In this document: piece by piece, positions 54,218 to 64,000 of the stretch
Position numbering within the stretch: the first letter of the stretch is position 1
Layout: each line of letters opens with the position of its first letter
NCBI GenBank assembly: GCA_963696315.1
Contig: CAVOJU010000026.1
Span: forward strand, 1 to 64,000
DNA length: 64,000 nucleotides
Origin: CAWKEY01 sp963696315
Lineage (GTDB): Bacteria > Pseudomonadota > Gammaproteobacteria > Methylococcales > Methylomonadaceae
Reading direction: 5' to 3'
Translations under genes and position numbers: made by a program
Notes under the pieces: model-generated
Databases searched by the model: none
What the model was told of the DNA's origin: nothing
What the model saw: only the letters and a program-made list of their open reading frames with translations

Positions 54218-55078
54218 ATGAATGCCCTCATGAACGCGTCACAATGGTTTACCGAACAAGCTCCCGGTGTTGGCTCGGCTTTTTCGTTAAAAATCAAACA
54301 AAAACTGCACGAAGAACAATCGCCGTTTCAGTTTATCGAAATCTATGAAACCGAAAGCTTCGGTAATCTGATGGTAATCGACGGCTGCACCATGGTGTCA
54401 ACCCGGGATAATTTTTTTTATCATGAAATGATCAGTCATCCGGTGCTGTATACTCACCCTGATCCGAAAAGAGTCTGGATCATCGGCGGCGGGGACTGCG
54501 GCACTTTAAAGGAAGTGTTAAAGCATCCGGGTGTTGAACAGGTCGTGCAAATCGATATCGACGAACGCGTTACGCGTCTGGCCGAGATTTATTTTCCCGA
54601 ATTATGCGAATCCAACAACGACCCGAGAGCCGATTTGAAATTCATCGACGGCATCAAATGGGTAAAAGATGCCAAACCCGGCTCGGTGGATATTATTATC
54701 GTTGACAGTACCGACCCGGTCGGTCCGGCAGAAGGCTTGTTCGGGGCGGCATTTTACCGCGACTGCTTCAATTGCCTGTCAGACAACGGCATCGTGATCC
54801 AGCAAAGCGAGTCCGCCTTGTATTATATGAAGTTGCTGGGTGCAATGCGCGATGCGATGAGTTCTGCAGGATTTAGCCATCTACAGACGTTGTTCTTCCC
54901 GCAATGTATTTATCCGTCGGGCTGGTGGAGTGCCACCATGGCGTCTAAAGCCGATCTCAGCCGGTTTAGAGTAGAGGATTCGGTGCACAAACCTTTTGAC
55001 ACTATTTATTATAATGTCGATATACACAGGGCCGCCCTGGCGCAGCCCGAGTTTTTCAAAAAGGCATTTACCTTATAG
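54218..55078 (+). CDS. speE: spermidine synthase
   Basis: A 286-residue aminopropyltransferase. YETESFGNLMVIDGCTMVST, YHEMISHPVLYTHPDPKRVW, IIGGGDCGTLKEVLKHP (decarboxylated-SAM site) and IIIVDSTDPVGPAEGLFG (catalytic Asp) are all present. It uses putrescine and the product of SpeD. Good length for the bacterial family. Confidence 0.95.
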   Translation: MNALMNASQWFTEQAPGVGSAFSLKIKQKLHEEQSPFQFIEIYETESFGNLMVIDGCTMVSTRDNFFYHEMISHPVLYTHPDPKRVWIIGGGDCGTLKEVLKHPGVEQVVQIDIDERVTRLAEIYFPELCESNNDPRADLKFIDGIKWVKDAKPGSVDIIIVDSTDPVGPAEGLFGAAFYRDCFNCLSDNGIVIQQSESALYYMKLLGAMRDAMSSAGFSHLQTLFFPQCIYPSGWWSATMASKADLSRFRVEDSVHKPFDTIYYNVDIHRAALAQPEFFKKAFTL

Positions 55079-55139
55079 TTCCCCGTTACATTGGGCTGGG
55101 AGTCAGCCCTTCATTTTTACTTTTAATGTGAGATAAGCC

Positions 55140-55400
55140 ATGTTTGATCCTAAAGCCATTGATGAAATTGCCAATCGCCTTGCCGGCGCCATCCCGCCGG
55201 GGCTGAGTAATCTGAAAGAAGACCTGGAAAAAAGCTTCCATGCCATTTTACAGGGCGCCTTAAGCAAGCTGGATGTGGTAACCCGTGAAGAGTTTGAAGT
55301 GCAAAAGGCCGTACTGGCGAAAACCCGCTCAAAACTGGAGGCATTGGAAAAGCGTGTTGACACCATCGAAGCACAACTGCTGAACAAAACCGAAATGTAA
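55140..55400 (+). CDS. ubiK: ubiquinone biosynthesis accessory factor UbiK
   Basis: An 86-residue BMFP-type protein (MFDPKAIDEIANRLAGAIP; EEFEVQKAVLAKTRSKLEAL coiled coil), the UbiK/YqiC family. It assists the UbiJ complex of aerobic ubiquinone synthesis. GAGATAAG precedes the ATG. Confidence 0.85.
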   Translation: MFDPKAIDEIANRLAGAIPPGLSNLKEDLEKSFHAILQGALSKLDVVTREEFEVQKAVLAKTRSKLEALEKRVDTIEAQLLNKTEM

Positions 55401-55475
55401 ATGCCGCTTTTTTTAGCTTGCTTAAGCAATTGCCGGTGATGAATCCAGCAAGTTCCTTGTCTGTTGGTGCATAAC

Positions 55476-56984
55476 ATGGCCCTGGCGGTTATTTACAGCC
55501 GCGGCCGTTCCGGCATAGAGGCGCCATTGGTCACCGTTGAAGTGCACGTTGCCAATGGCTTGCCTTCCATGTCCATCGTCGGCCTGCCCGAAGCGGCCGT
55601 CAAAGAAAGCAAGGATCGTGTGCGCGGTGCGATTTTGAATTCTCATTTTGAATTTCCCGCGCAACGCATCACCATCAACCTGGCGCCGGCCGATTTACCC
55701 AAAGAAGGCGGCCGTTTTGATCTGGCCATTGCCCTGGGGATTCTGGCGGCCTCAGGTCAGATTCCTGGGGCCAAACTGGATCAATATGAATGCGTGGGCG
55801 AGCTGTCTCTGGGCGGCGAACTGCGGCCGATTAGCGGCGTGCTGCCGGTTGCCATACAGGCCAGAAACGAGCAAAGACAGCTGATTCTGCCCACCGAAAA
55901 TATCGCCGAAGCGGCGTTGGCGAAAAACATCGAGCTCATCCCGGCCGGTCATTTGCTGGAAGTTTGCGCGCACTTGAGCGGGCAGAAGCGCATACAGATG
56001 GAGTTTCCAGCGCCAGAGCCGGATATCCCGATCGAGGGCATCGATTTTTCCGATGTGCATGGCCAGTACCATGTTAAAAGAGCCTTTGAAATTGCCGCCG
56101 CCGGTGCGCATAATTTATTGATGCTGGGCCCGCCCGGCACCGGCAAATCGATGCTAGCGGCGCGCATGCCGACCATCTTGCCGCTATTATCCGAGCAGCA
56201 GGCACAGGAAAGTGCAGCCATCGCCTCGGTCAGTGATGTCGGACTTGATGTCCAAAACTGGCTCAAACCGCCCTACCGTGCTCCGCATCACACCGCATCT
56301 GCGGCCGCTTTGGTCGGCGGCGGCAGCAATCCCAGGCCAGGTGAAATCTCACTGGCGCACAATGGCACCCTGTTTCTCGATGAATTGCCGGAGTTTGATA
56401 GAAAAGTGCTGGAAGTGCTGCGCGAACCGCTGGAGACCGGCCATATCACCATCTCACGCGCCAGCAGGCAGGCCGACTTTCCGGCCCGGTTTCAACTGAT
56501 TGCGGCCATGAATCCCTGTCCTTGCGGCTATCTGGGCGATGCGTCGGGCCGTTGCCACTGCACGTCGGAACAGGTTGCGCGCTATCGGGCCAGAGTGTCC
56601 GGGCCTTTGCTGGATCGCATCGATATGCATCTGGAAGTGCCCAGAGTTTCACATGAGGTGCTGCGCAAAGGTTCGCCGCAGGGTGAAGAGAGCAGCGCAA
56701 CTATCAGGGCGCGCGTGGTTGCCGCCCGCAACCTTGCCCTGTCGCGCAACGGCAAAGCCAATGCAGCGCTGACCGCCAAAGAAGTCAAGCAGCTGTGTGT
56801 ACTGTCAGAGCAAAGTCACCAATTATTGGAGCAGGCCATGGAAAAATTTGGCCTCTCGAACCGCGCTTATCACCGCATTCTCAAACTCGCGCGCACCATT
56901 GCCGATCTGGCAGAGTCAGAGCAAATACAAATAGCGCATCTAAGTGAAGCGATCAGCTATCGCAAACTGGACAGAAGCGTTTAA
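55476..56984 (+). CDS. comM: YifB/ComM-family Mg-chelatase-like AAA+ ATPase
   Basis: A 502-residue protein: N-terminal LonC-like fold (LVTVEVHVANGLPSMSIVGL; RITINLAPADLPKEGGRFDL), Walker A LMLGPPGTGKSMLAARM, Walker B FLDELPEFDR, and a C-terminal Mg_chelatase_C with cysteines AMNPCPCGYLGD. ComM is a hexameric branch-migration helicase acting in natural transformation. ATG 55476 (MALAVIYSRG) matches family starts. The ubiK-comM order is common in gammaproteobacteria. Confidence 0.9.
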   Translation: MALAVIYSRGRSGIEAPLVTVEVHVANGLPSMSIVGLPEAAVKESKDRVRGAILNSHFEFPAQRITINLAPADLPKEGGRFDLAIALGILAASGQIPGAKLDQYECVGELSLGGELRPISGVLPVAIQARNEQRQLILPTENIAEAALAKNIELIPAGHLLEVCAHLSGQKRIQMEFPAPEPDIPIEGIDFSDVHGQYHVKRAFEIAAAGAHNLLMLGPPGTGKSMLAARMPTILPLLSEQQAQESAAIASVSDVGLDVQNWLKPPYRAPHHTASAAALVGGGSNPRPGEISLAHNGTLFLDELPEFDRKVLEVLREPLETGHITISRASRQADFPARFQLIAAMNPCPCGYLGDASGRCHCTSEQVARYRARVSGPLLDRIDMHLEVPRVSHEVLRKGSPQGEESSATIRARVVAARNLALSRNGKANAALTAKEVKQLCVLSEQSHQLLEQAMEKFGLSNRAYHRILKLARTIADLAESEQIQIAHLSEAISYRKLDRSV

Positions 56985-57080
56985 GGCGTTTACGCCTGGC
57001 TGGGCTGCTCATTTCCGATGGGTTATTGTTGAAAACCTTATTTAAAGTTTTCATAGCATGAAACAAAGCAGGCAACCCGA

Positions 57081-57522
57081 TTACTGTCTGCCAAAAATCT
57101 GCGGCTCTTTAACCTGGGCCTTCTCTTGCAGGCAGTGATAGGCTGCGTTTTCATACTTGATAACTAAAGACTGTGTATTTTTATGCTCGATCATAAACTT
57201 TTTAGCTTCATCCGCCGTCAAGTCTTTCATCAAAAACGTTGCAATACACATACAAGGTTCGGCGTAACGTTCTCTATCCACGTCTTTATTGACTGAATTT
57301 TTCAATTCCCTTTGCACACACTGCTCGGCAAACTCATGCTCGAACGTATGTTTTTGCACATCCGTCACCACCACATCGTGAGAATGGTCGAAAGGATTGT
57401 GCTCAAGCTTAGCCGCTTGTGGCTTTGTCATCGTCGTCTGAACAGGCGCTTACAGACAGCGCCAAAACTGCACTGCCCAGAACAGTAATAAAGAATTTTT
57501 TTGATAACATAATTGTTTTCAT
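57081..57522 (-). CDS. small Cys-containing lipoprotein (frame break)
   Basis: ATG 57522 begins MKTIMLSKKFFITVLGSAVL with lipobox LSVSAC. The frame then reads SDDDDKATSG and stops at 57409, while the overlapping frame continues as KPQAAKLEHNPFDHSHDVVV through ERYAEPCMCIATFLMKDLTA to QIFGRQ at 57081. A one-base change in GACGACGATGAC joins them into a lipoprotein of about 146 residues. Alternatively two overlapping genes exist, but the second half has no signal of its own. Function unknown. Confidence 0.5.
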
Positions 57523-57609
57523 GCAATTGAAATTAGGTGGTGTTTGGTGATGGTTTGCAGTAGGCCCAGACCTATTGCGCTCAATACAATAAAGACGAAA
57601 CTTTATCAT

Positions 57610-58314
57610 TTAATGCGGCCTCGTTCTACTCATCTCTATTCGCCCCTCGCTCTGTTTCGCCAAGGTACGCAATTTGTACAGATAAACTTTTTCGGCAACA
57701 TCGCTACTTTTATCGGCAGTGGCACATACAGCCCTGGATGCATGGTTACAAGGCCTGAGCCTTGGGACTTTCTGAGACCTGCTGCCCGGAAGGGTTAAAA
57801 GCTTCGCCCGGCCGCGCCGAATTAAGCCTACGCATCACCGGAGAAGCCGTCAATAATGGCTTGATTTACACCCTTATATTGCAATGAGCAGGAGTTCTCA
57901 TCGCTGGGTTACGGCAACCAGATTTTTCTTGCGGCCTATCAATACATTTTGCAATTTCGACGCAGCAAGCTCGTACCCGAACCATATTACCGATATTGAT
58001 TTGCCGCTCTCCGCTTTCCACATCAGGAAGCCATTTATTTCATTATCTGAACTACAAGCAAAAAATAGAAGCCAAGTTGACTACCTAGCTCGGATTCAAC
58101 CTGCGAATCTGCAACATCACTACCGGGCATAGGGTAGTGGATGAGACCAGTAACTTGTCATCCATTATCCGGATGCCCACTTCACAGCAATTAACAAAGT
58201 GGGTAAGAGTCCCATGTCTGATATGAAACAATGACACCCAGTCACAACATTGACTATAATTGCCCACTGCATTCAATCATCGTTTTAAACCTAAAAATTA
58301 GCGGAATTATTCCT
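57610..58314. other. 700-bp intergenic region, nothing recognised
   Basis: Short frames only, none with recognisable motifs. The region borders the accessory island to the right. Confidence 0.4.
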
Positions 58315-58873
58315 ATGGTGCTTAACGAGCGCAAAGTCAGCTCAAATGGCGGCTTATTTTTTACAAAAAAGAGGCGGTCGCATGTCGCACTTAAAGCTAA
58401 TGAAATTGCTTTATCTGGCAGACAGGGAATCTTTGCGTTTACACGGATTGTCCATGACCGGTGATTGCCTGGTATCCATGCCACATGGCCCTGTGTTGTC
58501 CATGACGTTAAATCTCATGGATGGTGATGTCGAGTCTTGTCCAGGTGGCTGGGAAGACTTGATTTCGGCAAAAGAAAATCATGAACTCTCGCTTAAAACC
58601 GAACTGCAACCGGACACGCTCGACGAGCTCAGCAAGGCTGATGCCGACGTGCTGGAATCAATTTGGAATCAATTCGGTAGCCTATCCCGCTGGGAAATCC
58701 GCGATTACACCCATCAACACTGCCCAGAATGGGAAGACCCGCACGGCTCATCCCGGCCAATCCGTTTTGAAAAGTTGTTCCAATCGCTAGGTCGTCCTGC
58801 AGACGAAGCTAAACGCCTGGCAGACCATCTTGAAGAACAACAAAACATCGACGAATTATTTGCGGCGTTATGA
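58315..58873 (+). CDS. Panacea-domain antitoxin (SocA/DUF4065-like), frame break at N-terminus
   Basis: The Panacea core is clear: AAYFLQKRGGRMSHLKLMKL, LYLADRESLRLHGLSMTGD, MPHGPVLSMTLNLMDG and DADVLESIWNQFGSLSRWEI. ATG 58346 opens this frame (175 residues), but the family's NERKVAQ start lies in another frame from ATG 58315 (MVLNERKV); one extra base in GTCAGCTCAAATGG explains it. Panacea proteins neutralise many unrelated toxins. The TGA overlaps the next ATG. Confidence 0.7.
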
Positions 58874-59286
58874 GTCTGTTTGTCCCGTTTAAACGGGCGA
58901 CGCTGCTCATTCCATCCGGGCCGACAAATGATCCTGAACGCAAACATCTTTTCGTATTACTGACGGACCCCATTGAAGCATCTGGTTTTGACGAAAAACA
59001 GGTGTTGCTGGTTAATATCGCCTCCGTACCCAATGGCTTGCCTTACGATGCAACCTGCATTATTCAACCGGGCGAACATCGTTTTATCAAGCATGAAAGC
59101 TATGTTTTCTATGCCAAGGCGCGGATAGAAGCCGCTAATGCGCTGCTTCGCGGCGTAAAATCAGGTCAGCTCATACCTCATGAAATAATGGATCAAGCGC
59201 TGGTAAAAAGGATATGCGACGGTTTGCAACAATCGCCACACACCACTCCAAAAATTCTGTATTTCTACGCATTAACAACACAATAG
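58870..59286 (+). CDS. putative toxin partner of the Panacea protein
   Basis: A 138-residue protein translated from an ATGA overlap. RKHLFVLLTDP, VLLVNIASVPNGLPYDATCI, IQPGEHRFIKHESYVFYAKA and IEAANALLRGVKSGQLIPHE suggest a compact beta-barrel-like N-terminal part (PemK/MazF-like only in outline) and a helical end. The pairing with a Panacea gene makes a toxin role likely. The target is unknown. Confidence 0.5.
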   Translation: MSLFVPFKRATLLIPSGPTNDPERKHLFVLLTDPIEASGFDEKQVLLVNIASVPNGLPYDATCIIQPGEHRFIKHESYVFYAKARIEAANALLRGVKSGQLIPHEIMDQALVKRICDGLQQSPHTTPKILYFYALTTQ

Positions 59287-59293
59287 ATTAAGC

Positions 59294-59452
59294 ATGGCTG
59301 ACAATTACGACGACTACAGCCGCGACGAATTGCTTCGTGAATTGCGCCTGCGCGACCGGCGGCCCCGCTTTGGCCTGGTTTGGGAGCGCAAGGAGATTGA
59401 GCACGAAAAAGCGGTGAATGAGGATTTTGTCGCGCCAACCTATGTTGGGTAG
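59294..59452 (+). pseudogene. 5' remnant of a type III-type DNA methyltransferase gene
   Basis: A 52-codon frame, MADNYDDYSRDELLRELRLR ... FGLVWERKEIEHEKAVNEDF, then stop. It is the characteristic N-terminus of Mod-like site-specific methyltransferases, whose catalytic part (DPPY) is missing. The AT-rich nuclease-methylase gene follows 25 bp on, so the mod gene was probably replaced. Confidence 0.6.
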
Positions 59453-59477
59453 CTTAAAAAATATGGAGTGATAACCG

Positions 59478-62280
59478 TTGAAAAACTGGAAAGAAATAAT
59501 CGAGCATAAACTCGGACAACAAAAAAATAATATTGCGAGCATAAATCTTGAAAAAGAGACCGTTACCTACTCCGAGAAAATCAAACATAACAGAGCTTTG
59601 AAGTCCCTTACTGGTGATGAAGAAGTGGTAAGGGCTTTTCTTATCGACCGATTAGTTAATGAACTCCATTACAAACCAGAAAATCTCGAAACAGAAAAGG
59701 AATACACCATAAAGGGAGGCCACAGCAAGATCAATCCAAGAGTTGATGTTCTTGTAAAAGATGAACAAGGCAACCCTTTCTTTTTTATCGAGGTTAAAGC
59801 GCCCAACAAATTTGAAGCGGATAAAACCGAAATTGAAGGACAGCTTTTTGCCCTTGCACAAACCGAAGAGCGTGATTTCAAAACCAAAGTACGCTATCTG
59901 GTTTATTACACCGCCGAAATGCCAGAGGATGACGTTGTTGACAGGGCGATCATTATTGACTTCGACAAATACAAAACTTACACCGATTGGGAAAGTGACG
60001 GTTTTATTTCAATCGGTTCAGAGCTAACCGCAGGTTATGGAGAACCTAAAAAACAGCCGCTAATCAAAGGTGATGAAAAGCATGATTTAAGAGTACGCAT
60101 AAACCGTGAAGAAATCGCGGGATTGGGGCGAAACCTGCACAACGTGCTTTGGGGCGGCGGCGGTACGAATGACAGCGAAATATTCTATTCGCTGGTCAAT
60201 ATCATTCTTGCCAAAATACAGGACGAATACGAAAAAGAAGACGGGCAAGAATATGATTTCCAGGTTTATCAATACGGTCACAATGTTGAAAGCCAGAATA
60301 AAATATACGACCGTATAAACGCTCTTTACAAACGCGCTTTAAAACAACAGCTTAATGTTTCAGAACAGCAAAAAATTGATGACGACAATGTTATCAACCG
60401 TAATAAATTCCCGCTTAACAAACTGGTCTACACCGTTCAATCACTAGAAACATTCTCATTTCTTGAAGGCCGCAGTTCGCTGGACGGCAAAGACATTTTG
60501 GGCGATTTCTTTGAAAGCATTACCCGTGACGGTTTCAAACAAAATAAAGGCCAGTTTTTTACGCCAACGCCAATTGTAAACTTTTTACTTTACGCCTTAC
60601 AGCTCGATAAGCTGGCAATAGAACGACTAAATAATGACAGGGAATTACCGCTGATGGTAGACCCCTCGGCGGGTAGCGGTACTTATTTGGTTGAAGCCAT
60701 GAAGCTAATTACCAAGGAACTCAAATACAAACAGAGTGATAAAATAAAATCGAGTCGTCAGATTAAGCAGCGTTTCGAGGAACTATTTATGCCCGATTAT
60801 GCTGAAAACAAATGGGCAAGGGAATACCTATATGGTTCTGAAATCAATTTCGATTTAGGAACCGCCTCAAAAGTAAATATGATCTTGCATGGTGATGGTT
60901 CAACCAACATATTTGTCAAAGACGGTTTGTTGCCTTTTCGCTTTTATGTAAAAGAAACATCGCCAAACTATTTAGAAACAGCAAACCCTGAAACGCTTTA
61001 TAACGATAAAGACGTAAACGGCAAATTTGACGTTGCCGTTAGTAATCCGCCTTTTAGCGTTGATCTGGACACACAAACCCAACGTGAAGTAAAACACGCT
61101 TTCATTTTTGGCGACAAAAAGAACTCTGAAAATCTTTTTATTGAACGCTATTACCAATTACTGAAAGAAGGCGGGCGTTTGGGCGTAGTCTTACCGGAAA
61201 GCGTTTTCGACACTACGGAAAACAAATATATCCGCTTGTTTCTTTTCAAATATTTTCAACATAAAAGCCGTGGTAAGCCTGCCACAAATTACCTTCGAGC
61301 TGTTTACCTCAACCAAAACCAGTTTGCTGTTTGCTCAAAAGAAAACCAAGGCTCAGGTTGAAAAATGGAACGAACTTTGGCATACCTACGGGAAAGAATG
61401 GGCGAATCTTAAAACCCGTGTCGTTAGATATTATGATTATTTTGTTAATGAAGTGCCTTTAAATAAAAAGCTGGTTTGGGTAAAGGAGTTAAGCGAGTCG
61501 AGTTTAAAGACATTAATAGAGTCCGCTGACAAAGAGGCTGTTGATAGCATAACTAATAAAGACATTGAGCATATTCAAAAAAACATCAAACGTTTTTTGA
61601 AAGATTACATCACACCCGAAGATAACGAACTTGAAACTAAAGAACTATTAACTAAATATGGTGATGAAATTTCAAAGCTTTCAAAATACGAAAATGAAAC
61701 CACTGTTTTCGGGTTTTACAATGCGTGGTGGGTATTTGGGGAAGTAGCAAAAGCAAGCGAAATAGACTATTCAATTTTCATGGCGGAAGCCGAAAACGTA
61801 GGCTATAAACGCACCAAACGGGGCGAAAACGAGATGCCTAACGACCTTTACGATCTCGAATATGCACCTGCCAAACTTGATTGTAAAGATGTAATAGCCC
61901 AATACGACAATGACATAAAGCACATCGAAGACAAGCAAGCCGATGTCGAACCTGAGAAAGTGGAATTAGAAAAGAAAAACAGCATCAAGGAAAACGCAAC
62001 TACATACAAGAAAATTGAGAAACTGATTGAGGACATTGAAAACTATGCTCAAAAAATTGCGTCGTTAAAAGCCGAAAAAGCCGAAGTAGCAAGCATATTG
62101 GCGAACTACTATGAAAATGACATTTTGAAAGAAGTATACACCGAACGCACAGATGCTGTTTTGGTAGACCATTTCAAAAACGGTTTGCTATCACGCTATA
62201 AAAGCGATGACATTTTGCTTCGCAAAACGGCCCACCTGACTATTTTGGATGCTATTAGACAGGAGGTTTTGTGGGATTAG
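59478..62280 (+). CDS. nuclease-methylase fusion (type IIG/BcgI-like or HsdM with HSDR_N), one frameshift
   Basis: The N-terminal type I HSDR_N-like nuclease fold has KINPRVDVLVKDEQGNPFFF followed by IEVKAPNKF, a PD-(D/E)XK pattern. A helical linker leads to an N6-adenine methylase: QNKGQFFTPTPIVNFLLYAL, VDPSAGSGTYLVEAM and VAVSNPPFSVDLD (NPPF). The frame breaks near 61255: LFLFKYF should continue NIKAVVSLPQITFELFTSTK, and one surplus T in TATTTTCAAC explains it. The second part has a long coiled coil (about 61890-62100). Joined length about 933 residues. With a separate specificity gene next, the layout recalls BcgI-type systems. The DNA is clearly more AT-rich than the core genes. Confidence 0.7.
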
Positions 62281-63616
62281 TTTTTAATAAAATCAAACTG
62301 GGTTCATTTTTAAATGATGAATTTTTAAGATTGGATGAAAAGTATAGGGTTTTTGCCGATGTTCAGAAATATAAAGCGTGGGACATTTCAAATTGTTACC
62401 CTCTTTCTTTTGCATTAAAGGAATTAAACTCACCTAAATTAAAAAAAGGTGAGTTAGAAGATGAATATATTCTGATTGATTTGGTGAACATTGAACGAAG
62501 AGGCAACTCTATTGTAAATGCTGAGAAAACAAATGAAATTGGCTCTGACAAATCACTCTTAAAAAGAGGTGATATTGTCATTCCTAAAATGGAGCCCAAA
62601 AAAGGCCAGTTTTTTTTAAACACTGAACATAATGAATATTTAGGTTCAACGGAATTAGTTGAATATGAAATTAACAGAAATCACTTTACCCCCTTATTCC
62701 TCTATTATCTTTTAGTAAATCCTTGCTTATTGAATGTATTAGCTTGTTTAGAAAGTGGCAAAACCCATAAAAGGGTTAATTCTTCTGATTTATTAAAAAT
62801 TCAAATTCCTAAAGTTTCGCTTGAAATTCAAAACGCAGTTGCAGAAAAAATTGCATTACTTGAAACAAAGATACTGATTTAAAAAACTCAAAACTAAAAC
62901 CAATAGACATCATTAATCAGGTAATTGGTGAGGAGTTTAATTTTGATTGGGATGAGTTTGAAAAAATAAAATCCAAAAAACAATTTACAGCAACGCTTAC
63001 GGATTTTTCAAAAAATGTGGATTGTAGATTCGGTTATCTTTCCAACACGAGCAGGTCAATATTTAATGGATTTCTTAAAATCTAAAACCAAAAAGGCATT
63101 AAAGGCTTAATGCCGATCAGACATTGAGCGCCCCCCATGTAAATATGATGAGGAAGGGGAATATTACTATATCGCAATGGCGACTATAAAAAAGTATGAT
63201 TTTGAAGAAAAAGATTGCAAAAAAAGTATCAAAGGCATTACAAAAGAAGATGAAGACAAAATAGTCAGTAAAAAGGAGATAATTATGACGCGGTCAGGAA
63301 TGGCTATAGGTAAATTGCATTAATAGAAGATGAGATATAAAGGCATATATGCAGATTTTACAATGCGATATAAAACTAGAGAACTATAACCATTTACTTG
63401 CTTACTACTATTTTCGGAGTGATTTCTTTCAACACTTAATCACAACACATAAAAAAGGGCTACAACAACCATAATATTTTCCCAAGCGAAATACAAGAGT
63501 TTCCTATCCCAGATTGGACGACGGAAAAACAAGCGGAGATAGTAGAAAAAATACAAACCCAGATAGAGCACAAAGCCATATTGACCGGGAAATTGAAAAA
63601 AATATGGCGAAAATGA
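62271..63616 (+). pseudogene. specificity subunit (HsdS-like), multiply broken
   Basis: It begins GLVFNKIKLGSFLNDEFLRL, overlapping the methylase stop. The first recognition half is intact to VSLEIQNAVAEKIALLETK, then stops at 62882. Further pieces follow in changing frames: NSKLKPIDIINQVIGEEFNF, GEYYYIAMATIKKYDFEEKD, KEIIMTRSGMAIGK, and NHNIFPSEIQEFPIPDWTTE with KQAEIVEKIQTQIEHKAILT at the end. At least five frame changes between 62880 and 63600 mean the second target-recognition half is dead. Confidence 0.7.
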
Positions 63617-63778
63617 ATCTAATTATTGAAGAAGCCATACGGAATCCGGCTTATGTTGATAACTCAGTATCACCAGCGATTACAAGCTATTTTGTGCTGA
63701 AAGTTGTCATCTTGGATATGATAATTTTTCTCGTTTCCACATGCTACGTTGAGCGACAAACCACAGCGCGAAAAACAT

Positions 63779-63805
63779 AAGTTCCCACGCGCTACGTGGG
63801 AACTT
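63779..63805. repeat. perfect inverted repeat (hairpin)
   Basis: AAGTTCCCACG and CGTGGGAACTT around CGCTA. It has no T run on either strand, so it is more like a REP element than a terminator. Confidence 0.6.
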
Positions 63806-64000
63806 AGATAAAAAGTATTATTCGATGCGGAATTTATCGATCAGCGTGATCTTCAGCCGTTGTTATTGGCGCGTTTACAATAAGAATATAACGAGCATCA
63901 AGGGATGGATTTAAGCGAGCAGGGACTGGCTTACGCCTGAATTTGATTTTGGCGACTTTTCCGCGTTTGGTGCGCGAGCTTCCGCGTCTGTACTGCCCGT
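63806..64000. other. window end, nothing recognised
   Basis: 195 bp with no supported gene on either strand. GC content rises again after the AT-rich restriction-modification region. Confidence 0.3.

Noticed and set aside
63514..63780. Rightward 88-codon ORF at the window end
   Set aside because: Its first half is the out-of-frame tail of the broken specificity gene and the rest has no recognisable domain.
1..64000. tRNA or rRNA genes
   Set aside because: No cloverleaf with TTCRA arm and CCA-type end, and no rRNA-like sequence, was seen on either strand by eye; a tRNAscan run would settle it.

Overview
The window looks like chromosome of a gammaproteobacterium. The evidence is a Vfr/CRP-type regulator, E. 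coli-type SpeA, SpeD and SpeE, UbiK and a YifB/ComM-type AAA ATPase. A VPLPA/PEP-CTERM exosortase locus, NosL-type copper genes, a copper P-type ATPase and many short interspersed repeats recall methanotrophs of the Methylococcales. That genus-level guess is inference only; no methane-oxidation gene is present.

Layout: (1) 1-20.8 kb is an exopolysaccharide and protein-sorting locus. It holds a PA14/glycosidase-like protein, a methyltransferase, a leftward EPS operon (WecG-type glycosyltransferase, tyrosine autokinase, Wzz-type chain-length protein, outer-membrane barrel, Wza-type export protein), exosortase XrtD plus EpsI, a PrsT-like TPR lipoprotein, a TIGR03790-type protein, a broken PEP-CTERM gene behind a duplicated promoter/leader, and an initiating sugar-phosphate transferase. 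(2) 21.2-26.2 kb is a six-gene DUF3450/TtpC/ExbB/ExbD/TonB/TPR energy-transduction operon. (3) 28.3-34.4 kb is a sigma-54-type operon with a MacB/LolC-like ABC pair, a polytopic membrane protein with a CPFC motif, two NosL domains, a TlpA-like lipoprotein and a beta-barrel. I consider it the best candidate for an undescribed (copper-handling) system. (4) 34.4-44.4 kb has a group II intron remnant, a secreted amidohydrolase, DsbD, a copper ATPase, a small periplasmic protein and a PepSY protein. (5) 44.5-57.5 kb is ordinary core genome: speD, OsmC, crp, M23 peptidase, DUF434, cDPGS-like, CBS, Uma2, speA, speE, ubiK, yifB. (6) 58.3-63.8 kb is a defence-type island: Panacea toxin-antitoxin pair, a type III mod remnant, and an AT-rich nuclease-methylase with a decayed specificity subunit.

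How it works together: the EPS operon, the PEP-CTERM gene and the NosL operon all carry -24/-12 (sigma-54) promoters. Each has a shared palindromic site of the type GTGTGTCATATCACAC about 95-122 bp upstream of the predicted start, so one enhancer-binding regulator (PrsR-type, by analogy) may control matrix synthesis, protein sorting and the metal operon.

About ten otherwise recognisable genes carry single-base frame breaks, several in homopolymers. Whether these are sequencing errors or real decay cannot be decided from the sequence alone.
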